Source: Citrobacter farmeri
GTDB taxonomy: Bacteria > Pseudomonadota > Gammaproteobacteria > Enterobacterales > Enterobacteriaceae
Length of the DNA: 64,000 nucleotides
Direction of reading: 5' to 3'
NCBI RefSeq assembly: GCF_019048065.1
Contig: NZ_CP077291.1
Location: 2,542,001 to 2,606,000, forward strand
Below the pieces are notes generated by a model. It worked only from the letters and a program-made list of their open reading frames with translations, searched no databases and was not told the origin of the DNA. Positions within the stretch are counted from its first letter, which is position 1. Every line of letters begins with the position of its first letter. The translations under genes were made by a program, and so were the position numbers. Positions 1 through 8,532 of this stretch are shown one piece after another.

Positions 1-602
1 CAGATTTCTATTTCGGCCTGGAGCCGATTGTGAAGGCCTTTCCTGACGTGAAGGTGCTGGCGACACCATCGGTTGTTGAGCATATTCGCGCCACCAAAGA
101 GGCTAAGTTGCAGTACTGGGGACCACAGATGAAAGAGGGGGCGCCAACGACGCTGATTGTTCCACAGGCAATCACGGAGACGCGTTTTAGCGTGGATGGC
201 GAAACGCTGGAACTGCGTCATCCAAATGAATACGCAGCGTATGTCTGGGTGCCGGCTAATCGGGCGATCCTGGGCGGTACGGGCGTGGCGGCAGGCATTC
301 ACGTCTGGACGGCTGACACCCAGACACCAGAGCTACGCGCATCCTGGCGTAATACGCTGACTGAAATGCAAAATCTCAAACCAACAGAGGTCATTCCCGG
401 CCATTACCTGGGGCAGCGCCCAGCAGGGGATCGCGCTATCCGCTTCACGCAGGATTACCTGCAATCGTTTGAACAGGCGCTGGCGTCGAAACAAGGTTCG
501 ACCTGGGTCATTAAGACGATGAAAGCCGCGTGGCCGGGACTGGCAGATGAGGGGTCGCTGGAACTGAGCGCAAAAGTGAATTCAGGCGAGATGACGTGGT
601 AA
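1..602 (+). CDS. MBL-fold metallo-hydrolase, 3' part (5' end outside window)
   Basis: The reading frame is open from the left edge (codons from base 3), so the GTG at 30 is probably internal and the true start lies upstream. About 200 C-terminal residues are visible. They look like the second half of a metallo-beta-lactamase-fold hydrolase: alternating strands and helices, a segment about a barrier to wasting substrate (VWVPANRAILGG) and the late metal-ligand motif VIPGHYLG near the C-terminus. The N-terminal HxHxDH motif would be outside the window. The substrate cannot be told. K-12 has the sufA end of the suf operon beside ydiH instead, so this is a local difference in gene content. A convergent terminator separates it from ydiH. 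Confidence 0.7.
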   Translation, partial: DFYFGLEPIVKAFPDVKVLATPSVVEHIRATKEAKLQYWGPQMKEGAPTTLIVPQAITETRFSVDGETLELRHPNEYAAYVWVPANRAILGGTGVAAGIHVWTADTQTPELRASWRNTLTEMQNLKPTEVIPGHYLGQRPAGDRAIRFTQDYLQSFEQALASKQGSTWVIKTMKAAWPGLADEGSLELSAKVNSGEMTW

Positions 603-625
603 TACCCTCAGCAAGAGCCAAAAAA

Positions 626-652
626 AACCCGACATCGTTGTCGGGTTCTCTT
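626..652. terminator. Bidirectional terminator between MBL gene and ydiH
   Basis: Perfect stem AACCCGACA/TGTCGGGTT with a TCGT loop. The minus strand reads into eight T residues, so it is strongest for ydiH, but the plus strand also ends in a T-rich stretch and can serve the MBL gene. Confidence 0.85.
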
Positions 653-671
653 TACGCCAGCAATCACAGAA

Positions 672-860
672 TCAATGAACGCCAAGGCGCCAGGCAAAAT
701 AGATCTCTTCTTTCAATTCAGTAGAAGAGAGCGTCAGTAAATCGGTAAATTCGAGCTCAAGTTGTTTCAGTTTTTTAAGGTATTGGGCTGGAGAGAGCTC
801 TGTTTTATCACGACGTAAAAACTCAATTGCCAGTTGGGCCGGGTCTAGTTGGCTAGTCAT
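672..860 (-). CDS. ydiH: YdiH, small conserved protein
   Basis: A 62-residue soluble, charged protein, near-identical over its length to enterobacterial YdiH (ends EEIYFAWRLGVH). No catalytic motif, membrane segment or signal peptide is visible, and the function is unknown. I chose the ATG at 858-860 because a GAGGAT Shine-Dalgarno sits just before it and it gives the family length; an in-frame ATG ten codons upstream lacks both. It is separated from menI by 99 bases and ends at a strong terminator, so it may be its own transcript or the tail of ydiJ-menI. Confidence 0.85.
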   Translation of the reverse strand: MTSQLDPAQLAIEFLRRDKTELSPAQYLKKLKQLELEFTDLLTLSSTELKEEIYFAWRLGVH

Positions 861-959
861 ATCATCCTCGCTTATGGTCAAAACCTGCACAGTATATCAC
901 CTTTTACTGCGCAGATTATGACCAAAAGCAATAGGGATCACATTTTTCAGGTGACAACG

Positions 960-1370
960 TCACACAACGGCCGTTGTCAACCTCGAGGTACAGCAGAGGC
1001 GATGTTGCTCGTCGTAGATGTCTATCTGCCAGACCTGATGCCTGGAGCCGGTATGAATCGCTTTACAGATCCCCTTCACGCGCCCTTGTCGTGCGGAACG
1101 AACGTGGTTCGCGTTGACCTCCAGCCCCACTACCTTCTGCTCGCCCTGAGTACACAGGTAACCCGCGACAGAGCCAATGCTTTCTGCGAGTACGACGGAA
1201 GCGCCGCCATGTAGCAGGCCAAACGGCTGCTTCGTGCGCCCGTCAACGGGCATTGACGCTTCAAGCGTATCGTCGCCGATGTGCTCAAAGCGAATATCCA
1301 GCAGGCCAACCATGTTGCCTTCGCCCATGGCATTGAGGGCATCAAGGGTCACTTCACGTTTCCAGATCAT
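960..1370 (-). CDS. menI: 1,4-dihydroxy-2-naphthoyl-CoA hydrolase MenI
   Basis: A 136-residue hotdog-fold thioesterase that hydrolyses 1,4-dihydroxy-2-naphthoyl-CoA in menaquinone synthesis. The family signature HGGASVVLAESIGS is present, with the catalytic Glu at residue 63 and His at 54. The start overlaps the ydiJ stop as ATGA (bases 1367-1370), so the two are translationally coupled; a longer frame starting inside ydiJ is rejected because the 136-residue form matches the family. The role is assigned from E. coli MenI (formerly YdiI). Confidence 0.93.
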   Translation of the reverse strand: MIWKREVTLDALNAMGEGNMVGLLDIRFEHIGDDTLEASMPVDGRTKQPFGLLHGGASVVLAESIGSVAGYLCTQGEQKVVGLEVNANHVRSARQGRVKGICKAIHTGSRHQVWQIDIYDEQHRLCCTSRLTTAVV

Positions 1371-4300
1371 CCAATAATCTCCAGTAATGCCTGCACAGGA
1401 TGGCGTACGCCTGTGCCTTCGACGCGTTTCACCTGACTGCGGCAGGAATATCCCGTCGCGAGGCAACGGTTACGTGGCAGTCGCTCCATCGCCTGGTGCC
1501 ACGACAACTCGTAGATACCCAGCGAACTCGTATGGTTCTTCGCCTCATGCCCGTAGGTACCGGCCATACCGCAACACCCCACGCTGACATTTTCCAGTTT
1601 CGCGCCAAAGCGGGCAAAGATCGACGCCCATTGTGCAGGCGCGCCGGGCAGCGCGGTCACTTCGGTACAGTGACCGAAGAAATACCAGGATTCGCCGCTA
1701 ACGTCACGCGGTTCGTGCGAGGCCAGCGCAGTCGCCAGCCACTCATTGGCGAGTTGGACATGGAAGTCGCCGCGCTGTTCACCGAGTGCAAGTTTGTACT
1801 CATCGCGATAGCAGAGCACCAGCGCCGGATCGACGCCAACCATTGGCATACCCAGTTTCGCCACGCGGTTCAAAAAATCAGCGGTCTTTTTCGCCGTCTT
1901 CGCAAAACGCGTCAGGAAGCCTTTGATGTGCTGCGCTTTGCCGTTTGGCGAAAACGGTAGCAGAACCGGCTGCATCCCCAGTTTTTCGACCAGACGGACA
2001 AAATCCGCCACGACCTGCGCGTCGTAATAGCTGGTGAACGGATCCTGCACCACCAGCACCGTATTGGCTTTCTGCGCATCCGTCAGCGCTTCAAGCTGTT
2101 CCAGCGTCATGTTCGCCGAGCGATGGCCGACCAGTTGCTGTTGCAGGGACGGCGTCGACAGCAACGGCAGATCGACCATGCCAATATGTTTTGCCGACAG
2201 CTTGCGTACCAGCGGCTGATTAATAAAGAAGTTGAAGGTCTTCGGCGCTCGCGCCATCAGCGGCGCATAGGTTTCGACCGTCGCCACCAGATGGTCGCGC
2301 AACGGGCGCAGGTAGCGAGTATGGTAAAGCTGAAGGAAGCGCGAGCGGAATTCCGGGACGTCGATCTTGATCGGACACTGGGTCGAACAAGCCTTACAGG
2401 CCAGACAGCCGGACATCGCCTCCTTCACTTCATGCGAGAAATCGTACTCGCCCTTGTTGGCATGCCAGGTGTTACGGGTGCGTGAAATCAAAGAGCGCAG
2501 ACTGGGTCGTTTGCTCGCCAGCGCATTTTCCAGTCGAACCGGGTCAACACCGCGGTCCGCCAGCAGACGCAGCCATTCACGCACCAGCGTCGCGCGCCCT
2601 TTTGGCGAGTGAATGCGGTTAAGGCTGATTTTCATCGACGGACACATCGGACTCTTCGCATCAAAGTTAAAGCACAGACCGTTACCGTTACATTCCAGCG
2701 CGCCTCGCCAGGTCTGGCGCACGGCCAGCGGGATTTGTCGGTCCCAGGTACCCCGTTTGACCGCATCAACTTTCATCATCGGCGCGTCGATACCTTCCGG
2801 CGGACAAATTTTCCCTGGATTCAGCCGGTTTTGCGGATCGAACGCCGCTTTGACCTTCCGCAGTTCCGCAAAAAGCTCATCGCCGAAAAATGCCGGACTG
2901 TACTCAGCGCGGAAGCCTTTGCCGTGTTCGCCCCACAGCAGACCGCCATATTTCGCCGTCAGCGCCACCACCTCATCGGAAATTTGCTTCATCAGCATTT
3001 CCTGCTGCGGGTCGCACATATCCAGTGCAGGCCGCACATGCAGCACCCCGGCGTCGACGTGGCCGAACATGCCGTAGCTCAGGCCGTGGCTATCAAGCAA
3101 TGCGCGAAATTCTGCGATGTAGTCGGCAAGATGTTCCGGCGGCACGCAGGTGTCCTCGGCAAACGGGATCGGTTTTGCCGCCCCTTTCGCATTTCCCAGC
3201 AGCCCCACAGCCTTTTTACGCATCGCGTAGATACGCTCAACGCCCGCCAGTTCAGTACATAACTGCCAGCCAATCACGCCCGCCTCTTCACGGGCAATCA
3301 GCTCATCCAGGCGCTCGCACAGGGACGCCACCTGTCCGTCGATCGCCGCTTCATCATCACCAGCAAATTCGACAATGTTCAGGCCAAGCATCTCTTTATC
3401 CGGGACGTCGGTAATCAGTTCGCTCACTGAATGCCAGACGATGTCTTCACGCGCCAGATTCAGCACTTTTGAGTCAACCGTCTCCACCGACAGCGCGCGC
3501 GCATCCACCATGAACGGCGCATTTCGCAGCGCGGAGTCAAAAGAATCGTATTTCACGTTCACCAGTCGGCGCACTTTCGGCAGCGGCGTGATGTCCAGTT
3601 GCGCTTCCGTAATGAACGCCAGCGTCCCTTCCGAACCGGTGAGAATCCGGGTCAAGTCGAATTTGCTCATGTCATCGTTAAAAACATGACGCAAATCGTA
3701 GCCCGTCAGGAAACGGTTCAGTTTGGGGAATTTATCAATGATTAACTGACGTTTTTCGCGGCAGCGCTCAAACACGGTGCGATAAATACGGCCAATGGCG
3801 GTGTTGCTCTGACCAAGCGTCTGTGCCAGTTCGACCGGCAGCGGCTGCGTGTCGAGAATATCGCCGCCCAGCAGCACTGCCCGCACGCCCAGCACGTGAT
3901 CGGATGTCTTACCATAGACCAGCGACCCCTGTCCGGAGGCGTCGGTATTAATCATTCCGCCAAGTGTCGCCCGGTTACTGGTGGACAGTTCCGGAGCAAA
4001 AAAATAGCCATACGGCTTCAAATACTGATTCAGTTGATCTTTGATCACGCCGGCTTCAACCCGCACCCAGCCCTCTTCCGGGTTGATTTCAATGATGCGG
4101 CTCATATAGCGGGACATATCAACGATGATGCCCTGGTTCAGTGCCTGGCCATTGGTGCCAGTACCGCCGCCGCGTGGGGTGAAAATCAACGACGTAAAGC
4201 GTGGCTGCGCGGCCAGGCGGGCAATCAGCGCCACATCGGCCGTTGAACGGGGGAAAACCACGGCATCCGGGAGAAGTTGATAGATACTATTATCTGTCGA

Positions 4301-4423
4301 CATCGTCAGACGATCGGCATAACTGGTCGCCGTATCGCCGGTAAATCCTTGTTGCTCCAGCTCTTGCAAAAAATTGAGCACCAGCTGAACGACGCCGGGT
4401 GCCTGAGAAATTTGTGGAATCAT
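1367..4423 (-). CDS. ydiJ: FAD/Fe-S D-2-hydroxyglutarate dehydrogenase YdiJ
   Basis: 1,018 residues, a fusion of an N-terminal FAD-binding-4 oxidase (PRGGGTGTNG at residues 83-92), an FAD-oxidase C-terminal domain, a 4Fe-4S ferredoxin segment (CLACKACSTQCPI, about residues 669-681) and a C-terminal CCG cysteine-rich domain (CCGMAG, about 950). This layout is that of GlcD fused to GlcF. The E. coli orthologue is reported as a D-2-hydroxyglutarate dehydrogenase passing electrons to the respiratory chain; that activity is inferred here by orthology. It is first in an operon with menI (4-base overlap). Confidence 0.9.
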   Translation of the reverse strand: MIPQISQAPGVVQLVLNFLQELEQQGFTGDTATSYADRLTMSTDNSIYQLLPDAVVFPRSTADVALIARLAAQPRFTSLIFTPRGGGTGTNGQALNQGIIVDMSRYMSRIIEINPEEGWVRVEAGVIKDQLNQYLKPYGYFFAPELSTSNRATLGGMINTDASGQGSLVYGKTSDHVLGVRAVLLGGDILDTQPLPVELAQTLGQSNTAIGRIYRTVFERCREKRQLIIDKFPKLNRFLTGYDLRHVFNDDMSKFDLTRILTGSEGTLAFITEAQLDITPLPKVRRLVNVKYDSFDSALRNAPFMVDARALSVETVDSKVLNLAREDIVWHSVSELITDVPDKEMLGLNIVEFAGDDEAAIDGQVASLCERLDELIAREEAGVIGWQLCTELAGVERIYAMRKKAVGLLGNAKGAAKPIPFAEDTCVPPEHLADYIAEFRALLDSHGLSYGMFGHVDAGVLHVRPALDMCDPQQEMLMKQISDEVVALTAKYGGLLWGEHGKGFRAEYSPAFFGDELFAELRKVKAAFDPQNRLNPGKICPPEGIDAPMMKVDAVKRGTWDRQIPLAVRQTWRGALECNGNGLCFNFDAKSPMCPSMKISLNRIHSPKGRATLVREWLRLLADRGVDPVRLENALASKRPSLRSLISRTRNTWHANKGEYDFSHEVKEAMSGCLACKACSTQCPIKIDVPEFRSRFLQLYHTRYLRPLRDHLVATVETYAPLMARAPKTFNFFINQPLVRKLSAKHIGMVDLPLLSTPSLQQQLVGHRSANMTLEQLEALTDAQKANTVLVVQDPFTSYYDAQVVADFVRLVEKLGMQPVLLPFSPNGKAQHIKGFLTRFAKTAKKTADFLNRVAKLGMPMVGVDPALVLCYRDEYKLALGEQRGDFHVQLANEWLATALASHEPRDVSGESWYFFGHCTEVTALPGAPAQWASIFARFGAKLENVSVGCCGMAGTYGHEAKNHTSSLGIYELSWHQAMERLPRNRCLATGYSCRSQVKRVEGTGVRHPVQALLEIIG

Positions 4424-4628
4424 TATCGTGACCCTTTCCTGCGGTCTGTGTGTTGTCGGAGTTAATCGTTTGCATATTGTTGTATCACATTTTTTTCTAA
4501 TACACCCAACAGAAATACTGGCAGAATCCGCCTGTCAAAAACCGCTGAAATTGCTCATCATTATGAGAGGTGTTTCACGCGGTCACGTCGCGTCAACGTT
4601 CTGACGCACTACATAGGTGAAAGAGTTT

Positions 4629-5741
4629 ATGGTCAATATTCATCAGCCCAGGGATATCGCACAAGTGCTGCTGTCGGTGCTGTTTTTAGCCATCATGATT
4701 GTGGCGTGTCTCTGGATTGTTCAACCTTTTATTCTGGGCTTTGCCTGGGCCGGGACTATCGTCATCGCAACCTGGCCGGTTTTACTCCGCCTGCAAAAAT
4801 TGCTCTGGGGCCGCCGTTCGCTGGCGGTTCTGGTGATGACCCTTTTATTAGTACTGCTGTTTGTGATCCCGATTGCGCTACTGGTTAACAGCATCGTTGA
4901 TGGCAGTGGACCGCTGATTCACGCCGTTACGAGCGGCGACATGACGTTACCGGATCTGGCCTGGCTGAACAGCATTCCACTGGTCGGCGCGAAACTGTAT
5001 GCCGGCTGGCATAACCTGCTGGATATGGGGGGCACGGCGATCATGGCGAAGGTGCGGCCGTACATCGGCACCACGACCACCTGGTTTGTTGGTCAGGCCG
5101 CTCACATTGGTCGCTTTATGATGCACTGTGGCCTGATGCTGCTATTCAGCGCCCTGCTGTACTGGCGTGGTGAGACGGTGGCGCTCGGTATTCGTCATTT
5201 TGCCTATCGTCTTGCCGCAAAACGTGGCGACGCGGCAATGCTGTTGGCCGCTCAGGCTATCCGTGCGGTGGCGCTGGGCGTGGTCGTCACTGCGCTGGTG
5301 CAGGCGGTGCTGGGTGGCATTGGTCTGGCCGTTTCCGGGGTACCGTACGCCACGCTCCTCTCCGTGGTGATGATTCTCTCCTGCCTGGTACAACTGGGGC
5401 CGTTACCGGTTCTCATTCCAGCCATTATCTGGCTTTACTGGACTGGCGATACCACCTGGGGAAGCGTGCTGCTGGCGTGGAGTTGCGTGGTAGGGACGCT
5501 GGATAACGTGATTCGCCCGATGCTGATCCGCATGGGTGCAGATTTGCCGTTGATTCTGATCCTCTCCGGCGTCATTGGCGGTCTGATTGCGTTTGGCATG
5601 ATTGGTTTGTTTATTGGTCCGGTACTGCTGGCCGTTTCATGGCGACTGTTTTCCGCCTGGGTAAGCGAAGCGCCAGCACCAACCAGCAAGCCAGAGGAAC
5701 TCCTCGAGGAACTGAACGAAATCGAAGGCCTTAAAAAATAA
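4629..5741 (+). CDS. ydiK: AI-2E/PerM family membrane protein YdiK
   Basis: 370 residues with about eight hydrophobic segments, including paired helices near residues 12-65 and a C-terminal cluster ending LFIGPVLLAVSWRLF that is typical of the AI-2 exporter-like (TqsA/PerM, UPF0118) family. It is probably an inner-membrane transporter or permease of unknown substrate. I start it at the ATG at 4629, preceded by AGGTGA and matching the E. coli length, rather than the GTG at 4617. It is divergent from ydiJ across 205 bases and followed by its own terminator. Confidence 0.88.
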   Translation: MVNIHQPRDIAQVLLSVLFLAIMIVACLWIVQPFILGFAWAGTIVIATWPVLLRLQKLLWGRRSLAVLVMTLLLVLLFVIPIALLVNSIVDGSGPLIHAVTSGDMTLPDLAWLNSIPLVGAKLYAGWHNLLDMGGTAIMAKVRPYIGTTTTWFVGQAAHIGRFMMHCGLMLLFSALLYWRGETVALGIRHFAYRLAAKRGDAAMLLAAQAIRAVALGVVVTALVQAVLGGIGLAVSGVPYATLLSVVMILSCLVQLGPLPVLIPAIIWLYWTGDTTWGSVLLAWSCVVGTLDNVIRPMLIRMGADLPLILILSGVIGGLIAFGMIGLFIGPVLLAVSWRLFSAWVSEAPAPTSKPEELLEELNEIEGLKK

Positions 5742-5748
5742 AACGATA

Positions 5749-5777
5749 TCAGGCGACTCCGGTCGCCTGATTGTTTA
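5749..5777 (+). terminator. Terminator of ydiK
   Basis: Stem TCAGGCGAC/GTCGCCTGA with a short loop followed by TTGTTT, eight bases after the ydiK stop. Confidence 0.75.
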
Positions 5778-5877
5778 ATTTCGTTAATCAATCGCGTACC
5801 GCAACGTATCTGTAGCTCCGCTTACCACATCATCATCCCGGATTTGTGTCGCAAATTCTTTACAGTTTTTAAACTAT

Positions 5878-5891
5878 TGAGACGAATCTGA
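5878..5891 (+). promoter_or_regulatory. RcsB box of the rprA promoter
   Basis: TGAGACGAATCTGA resembles the GA-N4-TC core of RcsB sites and sits about 40 bases before the RprA start, as at the Rcs-activated rprA promoter of E. coli. A TACTAT -10 element lies at 5916-5921, six bases before the RNA start. Confidence 0.7.
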
Positions 5892-5927
5892 TCGACGCTA
5901 AAACGTCTGATACCCTACTATTAGCTC

Positions 5928-6032
5928 ACGGTTATAGATCAAGGCATTGATTTATAAGCATGGAAATCCCCTGAGTGAAACAACGAATTGCTGTGTGTAG
6001 TCTTTGCCCATCTCCCACGATGGGCTTTTTTT
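5928..6032 (+). ncRNA. rprA: Small regulatory RNA RprA
   Basis: About 105 bases matching the known Hfq-dependent sRNA RprA, including the conserved core AAATCCCCTGAGTGAAACAA and the 3' hairpin GCCCATCTCCCACGATGGGC followed by nine T residues. RprA activates rpoS translation by opening its leader and targets csgD, ydaM and others, linking envelope stress (RcsCDB) to the general stress response. Its 5' stem (ACGGTTATAGATCAAGGCATTGATTTATAAGC region) differs slightly from the E. coli sequence but keeps pairing. The terminator is at 6006-6034. Confidence 0.95.
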
Positions 6033-6581
6033 TTATCTGATGGCGCGGTTTTTACACCCTCCGGATAATGTCTTCTCTGTTATTTCGTCAGTGGCGTTGT
6101 CAGCACCAGGCTGTCACCTCATCCCTCCAGCAGAATGGGAAGAATCTTAGGTAAGAAAAACATTGCCAACGCCTTCTCTTCTGTCTCGCGTACCGGTCAC
6201 AGAATACATTTATTTCTCATTCTGCAAGGCTACATTCCTCATGCTTAACGCCGTCAGGACGTTCCAATAAAATTGCATCGTGAATCAGCTTGAATATGCG
6301 CGTTTTACTCTTTAATGATTAAGCGTTGAAACATTTCGCGATAACAGCGCTGACCCATTCTGCCTTGATTCACCTCGATTGATGCTGGTCCGCGGGATGT
6401 TTTTTATTCTTCCACCTGACATGCCTTTTTTTGTCGGTGATACATTTTTCCCGGTTATTTTCTGCATTCACATATTTATAACAAAGAATATTGCACAAGA
6501 TATTGTGACTCTCTTCATGCCGAAATCTGCTTAATAGTGTTATTTATGCTTTATTGTTTTTTAATATGGGGTCATTCAATG
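6033..6581. other. 550-base AT-rich gap between rprA and ydiL
   Basis: No convincing open reading frame or RNA gene is seen. The last 150 bases are strongly AT-rich and presumably hold the ydiL promoter. A weak inverted repeat, CACCTGACA ... TGTCGGTG, lies at 6413-6439. Confidence 0.5.
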
Positions 6582-6938
6582 ATGAACGCTTATGAACTAC
6601 AGGCATTACGTCAAGTTTTTGCAATGACCATTGAAGAGTGCGTGTCATGGATTGCACCAGATTATAATGCCGCCATCTGGCAGCAGTGGGAAAATGGCGA
6701 ATGTGAACTGCCTCCCGCAGTTGTTGAAACGCTGCTGGAAATGCGCAGAAAAAGAAAACTACGTATTAATGCCATTATAGAGAAGATAAACAATCGCATT
6801 GGCAATAATACTATGCGTTTCTTTTCTGATTTAACCGATTTCCAGTCAGTCTATCGTGATGGCAGTTTTCTTGACTGGAAAATTTATCAATCCGTTGCTG
6901 CCGAACTCTATGCCCACGACCTGGAACGATTGTGTTAG
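6582..6938 (+). CDS. ydiL: YdiL, DUF1870 HTH-type protein
   Basis: 118 residues. The N-terminal half (MNAYELQALRQVFAMTIEECVSWI...WQQWENGECELP) has the form of a lambda-repressor-like helix-turn-helix in which a tryptophan replaces part of the usual motif, and the C-terminal half is a separate small domain. The family (DUF1870/YdiL) has a solved structure but no settled function; a DNA-binding or antitoxin-like role is only an inference. The start is the second ATG of ATGATG, giving the E. coli length of 118. Confidence 0.85.
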   Translation: MNAYELQALRQVFAMTIEECVSWIAPDYNAAIWQQWENGECELPPAVVETLLEMRRKRKLRINAIIEKINNRIGNNTMRFFSDLTDFQSVYRDGSFLDWKIYQSVAAELYAHDLERLC

Positions 6939-7012
6939 ACCACGTATTCCCTGCCACTGGCGATTCATACTAAGAAACTTCAAATAAACAGACTGATTAT
7001 ACTTTTTAAGGC

Positions 7013-7029
7013 ACGGGTATTTAACCCGT
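7013..7029. promoter_or_regulatory. Palindrome upstream of ydiM
   Basis: ACGGGTATTTAACCCGT, six-base arms around a five-base centre, 40 bases before the ydiM ATG. It could be an operator or a hairpin in the 5' leader; no known regulator consensus is recognised. Confidence 0.4.
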
Positions 7030-7068
7030 ACCAGGGAAAATCATTAGCAATTTCGCTGAGCAGGCATC

Positions 7069-8286
7069 ATGAAAAATCACTATTTCCCCACCGCGATGGG
7101 GCTGTATCTCAATTACCTGGTGCATGGCATGGGAGTCATCCTGATGAGTCTCAACATGGCATCCCTCGAACAACAGTGGCAGACAAATGCCGCCGGTGTG
7201 TCTGTCGTGATCTCCTCATTAGGCATCGGGCGCTTAAGCGTTCTGTTTTGCGCCGGATTGCTGTCCGATCGATTTGGCCGCAGGCCCTTTATTATCCTGG
7301 GGATGCTCTGCTATGTGGCATTCTTTTTCGGCATCCTGACGACCCATAACATTATCATCGCTTATGCGTTCGGGGTTCTCGCCGGCATGGCGAACAGTTT
7401 TCTGGACGCGGGTACCTATCCCAGCCTGATGGAGGCCTTTCCCTCTTCACCGAGCACCGCCAATATCCTGATTAAGGCCTTTGTCTCCGGCGGACAGTTT
7501 TTACTCCCTATCATTATCAGTCTGCTCGTCTGGGCGGAACTGTGGTTTGGCTGGTCATTTATCGTTGCCGCTGCGATCATGTTGATTAACGGTCTGTTTT
7601 TACTGCGCTGCACCTTTCCGCCGCATCCGGGGCGTCGCGTCAAACCGGTCGCGCCGGCGCATGAACAACGACCGGCAGAAAAACATCGCTGCGCGCTTAT
7701 CGACCTGGCCAGCTATACCCTGTATGGCTATATCTCAATGGCCACGTTTTATCTCATCAGCCAGTGGCTGGCGCAATACGGCCAGTTTGTCGCCGGCATG
7801 TCGTATACCCTGTCGATAAAATTACTGAGTATTTATACCTGTGGTTCGTTGCTTTGCGTATTGATTACCGCCCCGCTGGTACGCAAAACGGTACGTTCAA
7901 CCACCTTGCTGATGCTGTACACCTTCGTCTCGTTTATCGCGCTGTTGACCGTGTGCCTGCATCCGACGATGTATGTTGTCATTGTCTTTGCCTTTGTGAT
8001 CGGCTTTTCGTCAGCCGGAGGAGTGGTACAGATAGGCTTGACCCTGATGGCAGCTCGCTTCCCACATGCCAAAGGGAAAGCCACCGGCATTTATTACAGT
8101 GCAGGCAGCATTGCCACCTTCACAATCCCGCTGGTGACGGCCCATCTTTCACAAAGGAGCATCGCCGATATTATGTGGTTTGATACCGGTATTGCCGCCG
8201 TGGGTTTCCTGCTGGCGTTATTTATCGGCTATCGCAGTCGTCTCGAAACAAAACGTCAATTGCTGATATCACCTTTAGCGGAATAA
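7069..8286 (+). CDS. ydiM: MFS transporter YdiM
   Basis: 405 residues, about twelve hydrophobic segments, with the MFS loop 2-3 motif DRFGRRPF at about residue 65. It belongs to the same subgroup as YdiN, which it resembles along its length (shared YLNYLVHGMGVILMSLNM-like start). It is an inner-membrane secondary transporter; location beside ydiN, ydiB and aroD suggests an aromatic or alicyclic acid such as shikimate or quinate, but this is inference. The gap to ydiN is 246 bases with its own regulatory element, so ydiM is probably a separate transcript. Confidence 0.88.
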   Translation: MKNHYFPTAMGLYLNYLVHGMGVILMSLNMASLEQQWQTNAAGVSVVISSLGIGRLSVLFCAGLLSDRFGRRPFIILGMLCYVAFFFGILTTHNIIIAYAFGVLAGMANSFLDAGTYPSLMEAFPSSPSTANILIKAFVSGGQFLLPIIISLLVWAELWFGWSFIVAAAIMLINGLFLLRCTFPPHPGRRVKPVAPAHEQRPAEKHRCALIDLASYTLYGYISMATFYLISQWLAQYGQFVAGMSYTLSIKLLSIYTCGSLLCVLITAPLVRKTVRSTTLLMLYTFVSFIALLTVCLHPTMYVVIVFAFVIGFSSAGGVVQIGLTLMAARFPHAKGKATGIYYSAGSIATFTIPLVTAHLSQRSIADIMWFDTGIAAVGFLLALFIGYRSRLETKRQLLISPLAE

Positions 8287-8396
8287 GGCGGAATCCGCTA
8301 CATGCAATATTGTTATCGCTGACTGCAATATAGTTTGTATAACGTCAATAACATCAGCAAAACGTCGCAGGAGAAGTGGGATTTCACACTTTCGTC

Positions 8397-8420
8397 TGCA
8401 AAATACCTGGTAATGAAAAC
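8397..8420 (+). promoter_or_regulatory. 24-bp element upstream of ydiN, shared with ydiQ
   Basis: TGCAAAATACCTGG followed by TAATGAAAAC. The same element, 21 of 24 bases identical, occurs at 15515-15538 upstream of ydiQ. Both end about 115 bases before the start codon. It is a candidate binding site for a common activator, possibly the AraC-type protein YdiP. Confidence 0.6.
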
Positions 8421-8532
8421 GTCATGTTATGTAGTTCATGTCGTTGCACAGCCGTATATTAGTGAAAAATCGCCGGAGATAAAAATACTGGCGAAAACAG
8501 AATTAAATTAACCGGCAAGGAGCTTTGAAAAA

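Noticed and set aside
2609..3262. Long plus-strand reading frames opposite ydiJ
   Set aside because: They are shadows of the high-GC antisense strand of ydiJ, lack ribosome sites and resemble no family.
4570..4612. Possible PurR box before ydiK (CGCGTCAACGTTCTGACGCA)
   Set aside because: Only the AACGTT centre agrees with the PurR consensus; the flanks match poorly, so I do not call it.
6033..6581. Possible extra small RNA or gene in the gap after rprA
   Set aside because: No promoter-terminator pair or credible reading frame could be found; the inverted repeat is imperfect and has no T run.
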